A stretch of DNA of 64,000 nt from PMNU01 sp035479875 (GTDB lineage: Bacteria; Patescibacteriota; Saccharimonadia; Saccharimonadales; UBA4665): contig DATIIH010000001.1 of assembly GCA_035479875.1 (NCBI GenBank), positions 245,969 through 309,968 on the forward strand, in the 5' to 3' direction. The notes under the pieces are model-generated. The model saw nothing but the letters and a program-made list of their open reading frames with translations, had not been told where the DNA came from and searched no databases. Both the position numbers and the translations under genes were made by a program. Below, in pieces: positions 1-8,276 of the stretch (position 1 is its first letter; each line of letters starts with the position of its first letter).

Positions 1-94
1 CGCCGCCGCTGGCGTCGAGCGCTTGCTTAGCGTCGGTCATGCCTACGCCGGTGAGTTCGCGCAGGCGCTTAATTTCTTCGATGTTTACAGCCAT
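1..94 (-). CDS. tsf: Elongation factor Ts, N-terminus (partial, cut by window start)
   Basis: The last codons before the window edge read MAVNIEEIKRLRELTGVGMT, the UBA-like N-terminal helix bundle of EF-Ts with its LR..TGVGM signature. EF-Ts is the nucleotide exchange factor that recycles EF-Tu. Only about 31 residues are visible. The start ATG at 94-92 follows a good GGAGGG Shine-Dalgarno. It lies 15 bases after the rpsB stop, the classic rpsB-tsf pair, so it is probably co-transcribed from the promoter upstream of rpsB. Confidence 0.95.
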   Translation of the reverse strand, partial: MAVNIEEIKRLRELTGVGMTDAKQALDASGG

Positions 95-109
95 GGTGAT
101 TCCCTCCTC

Positions 110-865
110 TTACTTCTTGTCTTCGGCTTTTTCAGCTTTTTCGTCTTTGTCGGGTGCGGGTGCGTTCTTGGCGGCGCGGGCTTTGCCAGCTTCAACAGCG
201 GCGTGTAAGTACTCGGTAACTAATTGGATGGTGCGGATAGCGTCGTCATTGCACGGGATGGCGTAGTCGGCCAGGTCGGGGTCGGCGTTGGTGTCTATCA
301 GGGCGACGATCGGCAGGTGAAGTTTGCGAGCTTCTTTAACGGCGTTGGTGTCGGCCGTAACGTCAAAGATAAAGACGGCGCCCGGGCGAGCAGCCATGTT
401 TTTGATGCCGCCGTAAATGCGGTTCATCTCATCAATTTCTTCTTGGAAGCGCTGTACTTCGAGCTTGCTGTACTTGCTGGCCAGTTCGCCAGAAGCCATC
501 TTCTCTTCGAGGTTAGCAAGGTGCTTGAGCCGACCGCTAATCGTGGGCCAGTTGGTGAGCATACCGCCGAGCCAACGCTCAGTAACGAACGGCTGCTTGA
601 CGTCTTCGGCAAACTTTTTGACGATGTCTTGCGACTGGCGCTTAGTGGCCACAAACAGTACTTGCTTGCCTTGGCCAACCGTGTCAGCCAAGAAGTCGAG
701 GGCGTGCTCCATAGCATCAACGGTTTGCGCCAAATCGATGATGTGGCTACCGCCGCGCTTAGAGTGAATAAACGGCGCCATCTTAGGGTGCCAGCGGCTG
801 GTTTTGTGGCCAAAGTGCGCGCCGGCTTCTAATAGTTTTTTAATGTCTACATCAACGGTAGCCAT
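110..865 (-). CDS. rpsB: 30S ribosomal protein S2
   Basis: A 251-residue protein of normal S2 length. It has the N-terminal LLEAGAHFGHKTSRWHPKM motif (about residues 11-29), the central FVTERWLGGMLTNW block and the PIVALIDTNADP block near residue 190. S2 assembles late on the 30S subunit. The last ~20 residues are a Lys/Glu/Asp-rich charged tail, a common lineage-specific extension. The start is supported by AAAGGAG seven to eight bases upstream of ATG 865. tsf follows immediately. Confidence 0.98.
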   Translation of the reverse strand: MATVDVDIKKLLEAGAHFGHKTSRWHPKMAPFIHSKRGGSHIIDLAQTVDAMEHALDFLADTVGQGKQVLFVATKRQSQDIVKKFAEDVKQPFVTERWLGGMLTNWPTISGRLKHLANLEEKMASGELASKYSKLEVQRFQEEIDEMNRIYGGIKNMAARPGAVFIFDVTADTNAVKEARKLHLPIVALIDTNADPDLADYAIPCNDDAIRTIQLVTEYLHAAVEAGKARAAKNAPAPDKDEKAEKAEDKK

Positions 866-967
866 AGGTGGTATCTCCTTTATCTTCGGTGTGGGTACCC
901 CGGCGCGCCTGCACGGCTTTCGTTCGGGGAGGATTGAGTCCCAACCTGCTTAATGAATTACCCAGTA

Positions 968-996
968 AGTATACCAGGCAGCTCTCTCTGTTGCAA
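968..996 (-). promoter_or_regulatory. Promoter of rpsB-tsf with ~95-nt leader
   Basis: On the minus strand TTGCAA (996-991), a 17-bp spacer, then TATACT (973-968). Predicted start near 961, giving a leader of about 95 nt before rpsB. The leader contains short self-complementary segments and could house S2 autoregulation, but I cannot assign it to a known leader RNA family. Confidence 0.7.
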
Positions 997-1010
997 GCTG
1001 TTTGTGGCGG

Positions 1011-1724
1011 CTACATCCAGATGGGCGCAAGCGGGCCAACTGCGAGTTCGGTTCTCTCGATTAAGCCCGCGTCGACCTCGGTCTGGTTGCAATTAGCCGC
1101 GAAGAGCTGGGGCATGCCAGGGTTGTGCTCTCCGTTGCAGGCAGCGGCAGCCATAAAGGCCACCGTCCGATCAGCAGCAGTGGCCATTGCCCCGATCTCC
1201 GGTTCAGCGCCCAGCAGTACGTCCGCGCGCACGATGACGCGCCCACCACCATCCACCCGTTTGATGCCCTCCAGCGCTCGACGGTCAAAAATAGTTGGGT
1301 CGCCTTCGGCCAGTGCCACCTGGGCGTCGAGACTCACACGCGCGCAGTCCAGCACGAACGCCCGGCGCAACACTGCCTCATGGTCGTCTGCGCGAACATC
1401 GAGCAAATCGGCATACGTTAACGCCGTCTTGCCCACGGCTCCGTATTCCCAGCACGTCAGTTCGCCAACAACCTTACGCGTCCGGTTGAGCGATTCGCTG
1501 AGCACCAGCTCGCTGCGCACGGGCTGGTTCCGTGGCACCGCACGGGCGCTAGGGTCGTCCGAGAAAACACCCTCCGGAGCAAGCGCCAACGCCAACGCGG
1601 TCATTTTACTAAGACTACTGAGCGTATTAGCACGGGCGCGCGCTGCCCGCCTTGCAAAAACACTAAAGTCACTATCGTAAGCCAAGTTAGTTAAATCGCG
1701 GGCCTGGTCATATGCACTTCTCAT
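1011..1724 (-). CDS. Hypothetical protein, 237 aa
   Basis: Not recognised. It encodes a soluble, Ala/Arg-rich protein with no signal peptide or membrane segment. The N-terminal ~60 residues look helical (MRSAYDQARDLTNLAYDSDF, then an Arg/Ala-rich stretch), followed by a mixed alpha/beta-looking region with scattered cysteines (TCWEYG, LDCARV, ACNGEH, NCNQTE) without metal-site spacing. Start ATG 1724 is preceded by AAGGGG about nine bases away. An open frame also runs on the opposite strand here, but this one has the ribosome binding site and normal amino-acid composition. It sits alone, 145 bp upstream of rpsB in the same direction. Confidence 0.7.
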   Translation of the reverse strand: MRSAYDQARDLTNLAYDSDFSVFARRAARARANTLSSLSKMTALALALAPEGVFSDDPSARAVPRNQPVRSELVLSESLNRTRKVVGELTCWEYGAVGKTALTYADLLDVRADDHEAVLRRAFVLDCARVSLDAQVALAEGDPTIFDRRALEGIKRVDGGGRVIVRADVLLGAEPEIGAMATAADRTVAFMAAAACNGEHNPGMPQLFAANCNQTEVDAGLIERTELAVGPLAPIWM

Positions 1725-1900
1725 CTATAAACCCCTTCTGTTTGGTTATATGCGTGGTGTACGCATCTTATATACCACCTACTATAAATGCGACGACGCC
1801 TACTAGGCAAACAAGCCAGATTCTAGCCTTTGACAATCACACCACCAGCACATTGCGAGCGCCCCTTTCACCAAACACTATTCGCAGTAGTCGTGAACTA

Positions 1901-3832
1901 CTAAACAGTGGCAAACATTTCGCCGGTTTGAGCTTGCGCTTGAGCGAAGGCTTCCGCTCTTCGCGCACGATCTTCTTGGAACTCACGGTAAGCGGCGACA
2001 TCGAGTGCACCCCGCTCGTAAGCTTCGTTAAAAATAGCTGCCAGGGCGTGATCTATATAGTTAGAGCTACCATGCGCCAAGCGTTGCTCCATAGTTAGGG
2101 CTTGACGGCCGGGGTGAATTTCACGTAGTGCGGGGCAGCCGAGCGTTATGGCAGCATATACATCCAAAGATTCTTTGCTGGCCACATCACTCGACGTAGT
2201 GCTCATTTGCAGCATGTCGTTCTCGTCGCGGCTCAGCCTAACCGCGTTCACCATGCGATCAGCATCAAAAAATTCCGCGATATTCCGAGTGGCAATGGTC
2301 AACAGCACGCGCCGGTTTTGCTGTAATAGCTGAAGTAATTCCTCGGACGTAACATTGAGCGGCGGCCCGTCATAGCCATTAGAGGCTACTTCATTCATTA
2401 AAGTAGCCATGATATCGGCAGCGGCGTCAGGTGCCGCGGCGCCATCTTCGGAGTTGCTCCAAATGTCTGGGGCGCCCGCAACGTTAGAGACTGGCTCGTC
2501 CCGTGCGCGCTCTACAAACTCCTCGTAGTTAATGTACTGAGATAGAAGCAACTCTTGCTGGGTAAGTTTATTGACGACAAGGTAGCGCGCGGCGTACTTT
2601 TGCTCTACGGTTAACTGCGATGGATCATCGGTTGCCACGCCTTCAAGCGAATAGCGTTCAATGATCGGCGCGCTGGCGCGCCTGAAAGCGGCCTGGGCGT
2701 CAGTGGTTAACTTGTCGATGGGGCTCACTGGGGGCATCTCCAGCTGCGGAGGCGGCACCCCAAAAAAGTCATCATCGGTCACCTCCTGGGCGCTAACGGT
2801 GGTAGTGTCTGGCGTATTGCGGGTGTCACGGAGATATTGCGCAAGAACAGAGTTAGTGACCTCTTCTACCGAGGTACCTAAAAGAGCTTCGAATTGCTGC
2901 TTAAGAAAATGCTCCTGCAGACCGAACCGCTCGATTTTGAGAGGATCCAGAACCGCCCCGCGGACTTTTTCGCCGCCAACCGAGGCTACCCCAGCCTGTT
3001 GCTGGGCAGCTGCGGCAGCATCGCTATCGGGTGATCGAGTAGCTAAATCTTTTTGCAACTGTTTGGGTGAACGCGCTGCAGGACCTTTATCTTGCTCGGC
3101 TGCCTCGCCATCCATACGCGCCACAAAGGTACGCATTCGATCCGGATCGATCCGGAATACATCCGCGTACCGCTTGACTGGATCAACGGCGTGGTATCGA
3201 TGCTCACCCTTGCCCCACGCCCCTGCGCCCGGTGCGTCAACCACAATAGTAAGCGGCGAATCGGCGCAAGCAGCGGCCGCCTCGGCCTGCAGATTGCGAT
3301 CATATACCGACAATACAAAGGCCTTACGGTCGTTGTCATCTTTGGCAAACTGCGAAGCAATCACACCGCCTACTAGTCGTCCGCGCCGTTCGTTGGCATC
3401 TTCAACCCGCTCGGCCTCGTCTAGCAAGCTTTGGGCGACCCTGCCCCAATGGATAACGTCTTGCTGGCGGTCGGTAGGATGCGACTCGGTTGCTAGGACG
3501 GAATGCTCGACAAGGTGCGCACGAATGGCACGGAGGGCGCCTTCTTTCTGTCTGGCCTCGGGCGTGGGCGCTACGCCACGCGGTAGCACTGCATCGTGCC
3601 CGCGCTCGACCACTTGGCCAAAACTATAACCCGACGCCGGCCGTTGCATGAGCGGCTCATCGTTTGCTGGCTCCGTATAGAAAGAGTCGTGACTCTCAAC
3701 ACCATGCACTACCGCCAAACGGCTAACTTTGTGCGCGAGATCAACATGCGCCGGCAACGGATGCGGCAGTGCATCCCATTCTACTTTTGGTTCGGGGAGT
3801 GGTCGCAAAGAATATTCGACACCGACGCTCAT
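1901..3832 (-). CDS. Hypothetical soluble protein, 643 aa
   Basis: Not recognised. No signal peptide or transmembrane segment; rich in Ala, Asp, Glu and Arg, mostly predicted helical, with low-complexity patches around residues 255-290 (Ala/Gln-rich) and 455-470 (Asp/Ala-rich). No catalytic motif stands out. Start ATG 3832 has AAAGGAAAA eight bases upstream. It is divergent from rpmE, sharing a ~60-bp intergenic region. Composition is somewhat unlike the neighbouring housekeeping genes, but there is no mobile-element signature. A cytoplasmic lineage-specific protein is the safest description. Confidence 0.75.
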   Translation of the reverse strand: MSVGVEYSLRPLPEPKVEWDALPHPLPAHVDLAHKVSRLAVVHGVESHDSFYTEPANDEPLMQRPASGYSFGQVVERGHDAVLPRGVAPTPEARQKEGALRAIRAHLVEHSVLATESHPTDRQQDVIHWGRVAQSLLDEAERVEDANERRGRLVGGVIASQFAKDDNDRKAFVLSVYDRNLQAEAAAACADSPLTIVVDAPGAGAWGKGEHRYHAVDPVKRYADVFRIDPDRMRTFVARMDGEAAEQDKGPAARSPKQLQKDLATRSPDSDAAAAAQQQAGVASVGGEKVRGAVLDPLKIERFGLQEHFLKQQFEALLGTSVEEVTNSVLAQYLRDTRNTPDTTTVSAQEVTDDDFFGVPPPQLEMPPVSPIDKLTTDAQAAFRRASAPIIERYSLEGVATDDPSQLTVEQKYAARYLVVNKLTQQELLLSQYINYEEFVERARDEPVSNVAGAPDIWSNSEDGAAAPDAAADIMATLMNEVASNGYDGPPLNVTSEELLQLLQQNRRVLLTIATRNIAEFFDADRMVNAVRLSRDENDMLQMSTTSSDVASKESLDVYAAITLGCPALREIHPGRQALTMEQRLAHGSSNYIDHALAAIFNEAYERGALDVAAYREFQEDRARRAEAFAQAQAQTGEMFATV

Positions 3833-3854
3833 GCTTTTTGTTTTCCTTTATCTG

Positions 3855-3883
3855 TTGACTAGATGATACCATACCTGTATACT
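3855..3883 (+). promoter_or_regulatory. rpmE promoter, near-leaderless
   Basis: TTGACT (3855-3860), 17-bp spacer, TATACT (3878-3883). The start codon of rpmE is at 3895, 11 nt after the -10 hexamer, so transcription should begin only about 4-6 nt before ATG. No Shine-Dalgarno is present. Confidence 0.8.
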
Positions 3884-3894
3884 TACCGAAAGCT

Positions 3895-4245
3895 ATGAAA
3901 AAGAGCATTCACCCAGACAACTACCGCCCAGTCGTGTTCGAGGACCTCAACAACGGCTTTAAGTTTTTGACACGTTCCACCGCTGCCACCACTGATACGG
4001 TGAAGTGGGAGGACGGCAAAGAGTACCCACTCATTAAAGTCCACATTACTAGCAGCTCGCACCCCTTCTTTACCGGCGAAGAGCGCATCGTAGACATCGA
4101 AGGCCGCGTCGACAAGTTTAAGGCCCGCGCCGAAGCTGCCCTCAAGGCCAAAGAAGCCCGCATGGCTGCCGCCAAAAAACAGCAAGCCCGCGCCAGCAAG
4201 CGCGCCCAAGAAACCGAAGCTAAAAAAGCCGACAAACAGGCGTAG
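3895..4245 (+). CDS. rpmE: 50S ribosomal protein L31 (type B-like, long C-terminal extension)
   Basis: Residues 1-75 match L31: MKKSIHPDNYRPVVFED at the start, then the SSSHPFFTGEE.IVDIEGRVDKF block. The zinc-binding CxxC pair of C+ L31 is absent, so this is the zinc-free form. Residues ~76-116 form an Ala/Lys-rich extension, probably an rRNA-binding helix, making the protein longer than usual (about 70-90 aa). Transcribed from a consensus promoter with almost no 5' leader and ended by a strong hairpin before prfA; rpmE-prfA-prmC is a common bacterial order. Confidence 0.95.
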   Translation: MKKSIHPDNYRPVVFEDLNNGFKFLTRSTAATTDTVKWEDGKEYPLIKVHITSSSHPFFTGEERIVDIEGRVDKFKARAEAALKAKEARMAAAKKQQARASKRAQETEAKKADKQA

Positions 4246-4261
4246 CTACCTACCCTGCACC

Positions 4262-4290
4262 AAACCACCTGACTATTCAGGTGGTTTTCT
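4262..4290 (+). terminator. Rho-independent terminator after rpmE
   Basis: Stem of 11 bp (4262-4272 with 4277-4287), CTAT loop, followed by a T-rich tract. The paired A-tract could also make it work on the other strand. Confidence 0.85.
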
Positions 4291-4291
4291 T

Positions 4292-4297
4292 TATACT
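4292..4297 (+). promoter_or_regulatory. -10 element of prfA
   Basis: TATACT at 4292-4297, 11 nt before the prfA ATG (4309), directly after the rpmE terminator. No good -35 hexamer is visible because that region is the terminator stem. A GGAG at 4300-4303 could still serve as Shine-Dalgarno if transcription begins further upstream. Confidence 0.45.
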
Positions 4298-4308
4298 TTG
4301 GAGTAGAT

Positions 4309-5364
4309 ATGGAACAAAAAGAACAATCACTGCGTGCAGAACTGGCCTCCCTCACCGAGCGGTTAAACGACCCGGATATTTTTAGTTCCAAAGAATATCC
4401 CAAACTGGCCAAGCGACGTAGCGAGCTGGAGCGCACCCTAGAACTGTTTGAAACCCGGACGCGCTTGCGCAAATCGCTGGCCGAGGCTACCGAGCTAAGC
4501 AATGGTGACGATGCCGAGATGGTCGAGCTAGCTCAGTCCGAGCTTACGGATCTGGAGTCCAAGATTACCGCTAACGACGATGCCCTAGCCGAAGCCCTCA
4601 CCCTCAAAGACCCCAACGACGAACGCGACGTGGTAATCGAAATCCGCGCCGCGGCCGGTGGCGACGAAGCCAGCCTATTTGCCGCTGACCTATACCGTAT
4701 GTACATCCGCTGGGCTGAACGTCATCGCTACAAAATGGAGCTCATCGAGGAAACGCCAAGCGAAGTGGGCGGCTTTAAGGAAATTATTTTTGGTATTAAC
4801 GGCGAAGACATGTACAAACAGCTCAAGTTTGAAGCTGGCGTGCACCGCGTGCAGCGCGTGCCGAGTACTGAGTCGCAAGGCCGCATTCACACCTCCACGG
4901 CCACCGTTGCCGTACTGCCGGAGGCCGAAGAAACAGACATCGAGATCAATCCGGCCGATCTGCGCATCGACGTGTATCGCTCGAGCGGGCACGGCGGCCA
5001 ATCCGTAAACACCACCGACAGCGCCGTGCGCATTACCCACTTGCCCACCGGCATGGTTGTCACCTGCCAAGACGAAAAATCGCAGATCAAAAATAAAGAA
5101 AAGGCTCTCGGCGTGCTCCGTGCCCGCTTATTAGCTATCAAGATTGAAGAAGAGCAAAAACAGCTCAGCGAAGACCGCAAAAAGCTGATTGGCAGCGGCG
5201 ACCGCTCCGAAAAGATTCGCACCTACAACTTCCCGCAAGATCGCATTACCGACCACCGCATTGGCTACTCACGCAGCAATATCCCCGGGGCGCTCAACGG
5301 CGAAATTGACGATTTGATTGACGCGCTCCAGGCGGCCGACCGCGAACTTATAAGCGAGCTGTGA
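4309..5364 (+). CDS. prfA: Peptide chain release factor 1
   Basis: A full-length 351-residue RF1 that terminates translation at UAA/UAG. Visible landmarks are the N-terminal helical domain, the GGDEASLFAADLYRMY block, the anticodon-like tripeptide region RVPSTESQGRIHTS (PxT class, so RF1 rather than the SPF of RF2), and the catalytic loop SSGHGGQSVNTTDSAVR containing GGQ. The tripeptide is P-S-T rather than the usual P-A/V-T. The stop TGA overlaps the first base of the prmC ATG (TGATG), so the two are translationally coupled; PrmC methylates the GGQ glutamine of this protein. Confidence 0.98.
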   Translation: MEQKEQSLRAELASLTERLNDPDIFSSKEYPKLAKRRSELERTLELFETRTRLRKSLAEATELSNGDDAEMVELAQSELTDLESKITANDDALAEALTLKDPNDERDVVIEIRAAAGGDEASLFAADLYRMYIRWAERHRYKMELIEETPSEVGGFKEIIFGINGEDMYKQLKFEAGVHRVQRVPSTESQGRIHTSTATVAVLPEAEETDIEINPADLRIDVYRSSGHGGQSVNTTDSAVRITHLPTGMVVTCQDEKSQIKNKEKALGVLRARLLAIKIEEEQKQLSEDRKKLIGSGDRSEKIRTYNFPQDRITDHRIGYSRSNIPGALNGEIDDLIDALQAADRELISEL

Positions 5365-6179
5365 TGCCCACTGAAACAGTTAGCGAGTTCCTACGTAGCG
5401 CCACAAAGCAGCTCCAAAAAGCCGGCATAGAAACCGCCCGCCTGGACGTACTGGTGTTGCTGGAGGATGCGCTGGGGCGCGACCGTTCATCTGTTATCGC
5501 TCATCCCGAGGATATTCTGGAGCCCGGAATCGCCCAAAATTTGGATACAAGAATTGCTCAACGGGCGCAGCATATTCCCCTGGCCTACATCCGCGGCAAG
5601 GCCGAATTTTATGGCCGCACATTCACCGTGAACCCACATGTTTTGGTGCCACGGCCGGAAAGTGAAGCGCTGATTGAACTACTCAAAACGGCGAAGCTAC
5701 CAAAGGACGCGCAGATTGCCGATATCGGCACTGGCTCGGGTTGCCTGGGCATTACTGCTGCGCTGGAGCTCAGCGCCACAGCCGTAGATTTGTACGACAT
5801 CGACCCGAACGCGCTCGAAATAGCGACCCAAAACGCTGGCAGGTATGACATCAAGGCCACAACATACCAGGAAGATCTGCTGAGCGGCGCGCAAGCACGC
5901 GCATATGATATGCTGCTTGCTAACCTGCCCTACGTGCCTGAGATTATGCAGCTCAACGAGGCCGCTAAACACGAACCGCCTCACGCTATCTTCTCCGGCC
6001 CGGCCGGCCTCGACCACTATAAACGATTTTGGACGCAAGTGGCTAAGCTCAATCACAAACCGCATTATATCGTTACTGAGTCCTTGCCCAGCCAGCACCA
6101 CGCACTCGCACAGCTGGCACGGTCCGCCGGTTACTACCTAGAAGCCCGCAACGACTTTGCCCAACTATTTGCGCTCTAG
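5364..6179 (+). CDS. prmC: Release factor glutamine N5-methyltransferase
   Basis: Class I SAM methyltransferase of the HemK/PrmC family, 271 residues. The N-terminal helical domain ends in IPLAYIRGKAEFYGRTFTVN. The SAM loop is ADIGTGSGCLG (residues ~119-129) and the substrate motif is ANLPYVP (~186-192), a variant of the canonical NPPY with Leu for the first Pro. Start chosen at ATG 5364 overlapping the prfA TGA; a GTG three bases earlier is an alternative. It converges on the htrA-like gene and the two stop codons share one CTAG palindrome at 6176-6179. Confidence 0.95.
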   Translation: MPTETVSEFLRSATKQLQKAGIETARLDVLVLLEDALGRDRSSVIAHPEDILEPGIAQNLDTRIAQRAQHIPLAYIRGKAEFYGRTFTVNPHVLVPRPESEALIELLKTAKLPKDAQIADIGTGSGCLGITAALELSATAVDLYDIDPNALEIATQNAGRYDIKATTYQEDLLSGAQARAYDMLLANLPYVPEIMQLNEAAKHEPPHAIFSGPAGLDHYKRFWTQVAKLNHKPHYIVTESLPSQHHALAQLARSAGYYLEARNDFAQLFAL

Positions 6180-7477
6180 CCGGTGGGCGCTGCCGCCAAG
6201 GTGGCATTGAGCGTCAGTGTTTTACCGCCGCGATTCACCGTAAGCGTCACTTTATCGCCGACTGCGTGCTTGTTGATGAGCCCTGACAGGCTGTTATTTT
6301 GATCGATCGTGGTGCCATCGAGTGCGGTGATGATATCACCCTCCTTAAGGCCGGCTTTGGCGGCCGGGCCGCCGGAAATCACCGAGCCGCTGCCAAGCTG
6401 TGAAGCCAATGGTATGTACGCGCCGCGCGTGGCGCCTAGATTGTACTGTTGGGCGATATCATTGGTAAGCGACACATACTGCACGCCGAGGTACGGACGT
6501 TGCAACTTGCCGGTTTCTTCTACTGATTTGATCAGGCCACTGATGTCATTCATCGGAATCGAGAAACCAATACTTTGCGCATTACCGGCAATTGCCGTGT
6601 TTATACCGACCACTTGGCCGTCGAGGTTCACGAGTGGGCCTCCGGAGTTACCCTCGTTAATCGCGGCATCGGTTTGGAACAAATCTTCGAGGTTCTCGGA
6701 ACTCACACCGCTGGCATCACTGGCTTGCACGCTACGACCGTAGCCCGACAAAATGCCGGTAGTAACGGTGTTTTGGAACTGGCCAAGCGCATTACCGATA
6801 GCCACAACGGTGTCGCCAACTTTCATTTTGCTGGAGTTGCCCAAAGTAGCGGGCGTTAGCTTTTTGCCATTAAGGTTGTTGATCTTAAGAAAGGCGATGT
6901 CGAGGCTATCGCTATCGCTGGTGCGGCCTACGAGGCTAACATTGTTAAACTCGGTACCGTCGGACAGCGTAACGCTAATGGTGCCCGTACCTGCCGGTAC
7001 AACGTGACGATTGGTAACGATCAGGCCGTCGGTCGTCAGAATAATCCCGGTGCCGGCGCCATCCTCCTCACCACCCTGACCAAAGAAACCCTGGGTTTGG
7101 GTAACGGTGTTTACCGACACCACACTTTGGCCAACATTGGTGGCAATCTGACTAATGAGGTCGCCCTGGCTTTTAAGTACTACTTGCTGCTGCTTGATGG
7201 TAGTGTTGTCGGCGGTGTTATTTTTGGTTTCTAGCCAACCGCCCGCAAAACCAGCGCCTACACCTACAATAACCAGCAGCGTGAGTGCCAAAAAGCGAAC
7301 GCGGGGGTGGTCGGGGCCAAGCTCATGCGGGGCGGCGCTTTTGGAAGCTACCGGGTCCGACAAGGGTTTAGGAGCCCAGGCTGGCACGTATGGCGCGCTT
7401 GGCTTGTCGGCGCCCGCGACAGGCATCGCCGAGTCATCACCTATGCCTAACGGCTTTTTGTCATCTGTATCCATCAT
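6176..7477 (-). CDS. htrA: HtrA/DegP-type membrane-anchored serine protease with PDZ domain
   Basis: A 433-residue trypsin-like envelope protease. Residues 1-60 are a Pro/Ala-rich cytoplasmic tail, one transmembrane helix follows (~61-82), then the protease domain with the triad His158 (TNRHVVP), Asp193 (SLDIAFLK) and Ser278 (NEGNSGGP). A single PDZ domain occupies ~330-425 and includes GPAAKAGLKEGDIITALDG. It should degrade or refold misfolded exported proteins on the outer face, plausible quality control for the giant surface proteins nearby. Start is a double ATG behind GGAGGGG. It converges on prmC with a 4-bp overlap. Confidence 0.95.
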   Translation of the reverse strand: MMDTDDKKPLGIGDDSAMPVAGADKPSAPYVPAWAPKPLSDPVASKSAAPHELGPDHPRVRFLALTLLVIVGVGAGFAGGWLETKNNTADNTTIKQQQVVLKSQGDLISQIATNVGQSVVSVNTVTQTQGFFGQGGEEDGAGTGIILTTDGLIVTNRHVVPAGTGTISVTLSDGTEFNNVSLVGRTSDSDSLDIAFLKINNLNGKKLTPATLGNSSKMKVGDTVVAIGNALGQFQNTVTTGILSGYGRSVQASDASGVSSENLEDLFQTDAAINEGNSGGPLVNLDGQVVGINTAIAGNAQSIGFSIPMNDISGLIKSVEETGKLQRPYLGVQYVSLTNDIAQQYNLGATRGAYIPLASQLGSGSVISGGPAAKAGLKEGDIITALDGTTIDQNNSLSGLINKHAVGDKVTLTVNRGGKTLTLNATLAAAPTG

Positions 7478-7505
7478 TAAAAACCCCTCCTCTTTTCACT
7501 TTCTA

Positions 7506-8276
7506 CTATCTGAGTAATGCCCGTACGGTAGTGGTGGCATTGGCAGCCAGCGAAGCCACAACGGCCAGCACGATCACCGCGCTGGTCACGATAATCTCGC
7601 CGCGCACCAACTTAGACAAACGATCGTTGTGATCCAAATAATACAGCGCGGCAACGCCATAGCCCATAGCTACGAGCAGCAGCGTCGGCTGCGCCAAAAA
7701 GCCGTAGAACAGCAGCCAGTGGCCGAGTACCCACACCATGCCTGAGCCAAAAAATGCCCATAGGTACGACAGGAGGCGGGCATACGGCTCGTCGAAGCTA
7801 TCAAAGAAATGCCGGGCCGCCAAGTAACACACCATACCGGTGCTGAGCACCAGCCAAAAGAGAGCACCATCGCCCCAGCCGACGAACAGTGCGGTGAGAC
7901 CAAACATCAGACCGATGAGCGCTTGAGCGGAAACGATTAACGTGCTGCTGGCCGGCTTAATAAACACCAACCAAATAGCGTACACTCCCGCGAACATCAG
8001 TTGCAGCGCCGCTGTGCCGTCGGTGTGTACCATAAACAAAAGCAGCGAAACGCCAACAATAATATCCACGGCATTTGCCCGGATGTTGGTTAGCCAAAAA
8101 CGTGGACGTACAACAAACATACGCCACTTACTTAACAAAATTATGGCCAAGGCTAGCTGAACAAAATCGATCCGCACCAATATAAACACTAGTAGCGCCA
8201 ACAGAATGTTGATGCCAACGTGGGCCACGCGTAAGAAACCGCCGGCCGGTTTAATTTTAGTTAGTAGAGGCCGCAT
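7506..8276 (-). CDS. Polytopic membrane protein, 256 aa
   Basis: Not assigned to a family. About seven hydrophobic helices are visible (residues ~20-37, 68-84, 88-104, 112-134, 138-152, 170-215 as two, and 228-246), with few charged residues between them, so it is an integral membrane protein. No substrate-binding or catalytic motif is recognisable. Its start overlaps the end of the upstream LCP gene by 20 bp, indicating an operon and translational coupling; a role in envelope or glycopolymer assembly is inferred from that neighbour only. Confidence 0.75.
   Translation of the reverse strand: MRPLLTKIKPAGGFLRVAHVGINILLALLVFILVRIDFVQLALAIILLSKWRMFVVRPRFWLTNIRANAVDIIVGVSLLLFMVHTDGTAALQLMFAGVYAIWLVFIKPASSTLIVSAQALIGLMFGLTALFVGWGDGALFWLVLSTGMVCYLAARHFFDSFDEPYARLLSYLWAFFGSGMVWVLGHWLLFYGFLAQPTLLLVAMGYGVAALYYLDHNDRLSKLVRGEIIVTSAVIVLAVVASLAANATTTVRALLR

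Noticed and set aside
868..1680. Plus-strand open frame opposite the 237-aa gene
   Set aside because: Ser/Arg/Ala-rich composition typical of a shadow frame and no ribosome binding site; the minus-strand frame has a good one.
2661..3629. Plus-strand 322-residue frame opposite the 643-aa gene
   Set aside because: Ser/Arg/Cys-rich shadow composition; no start signals.
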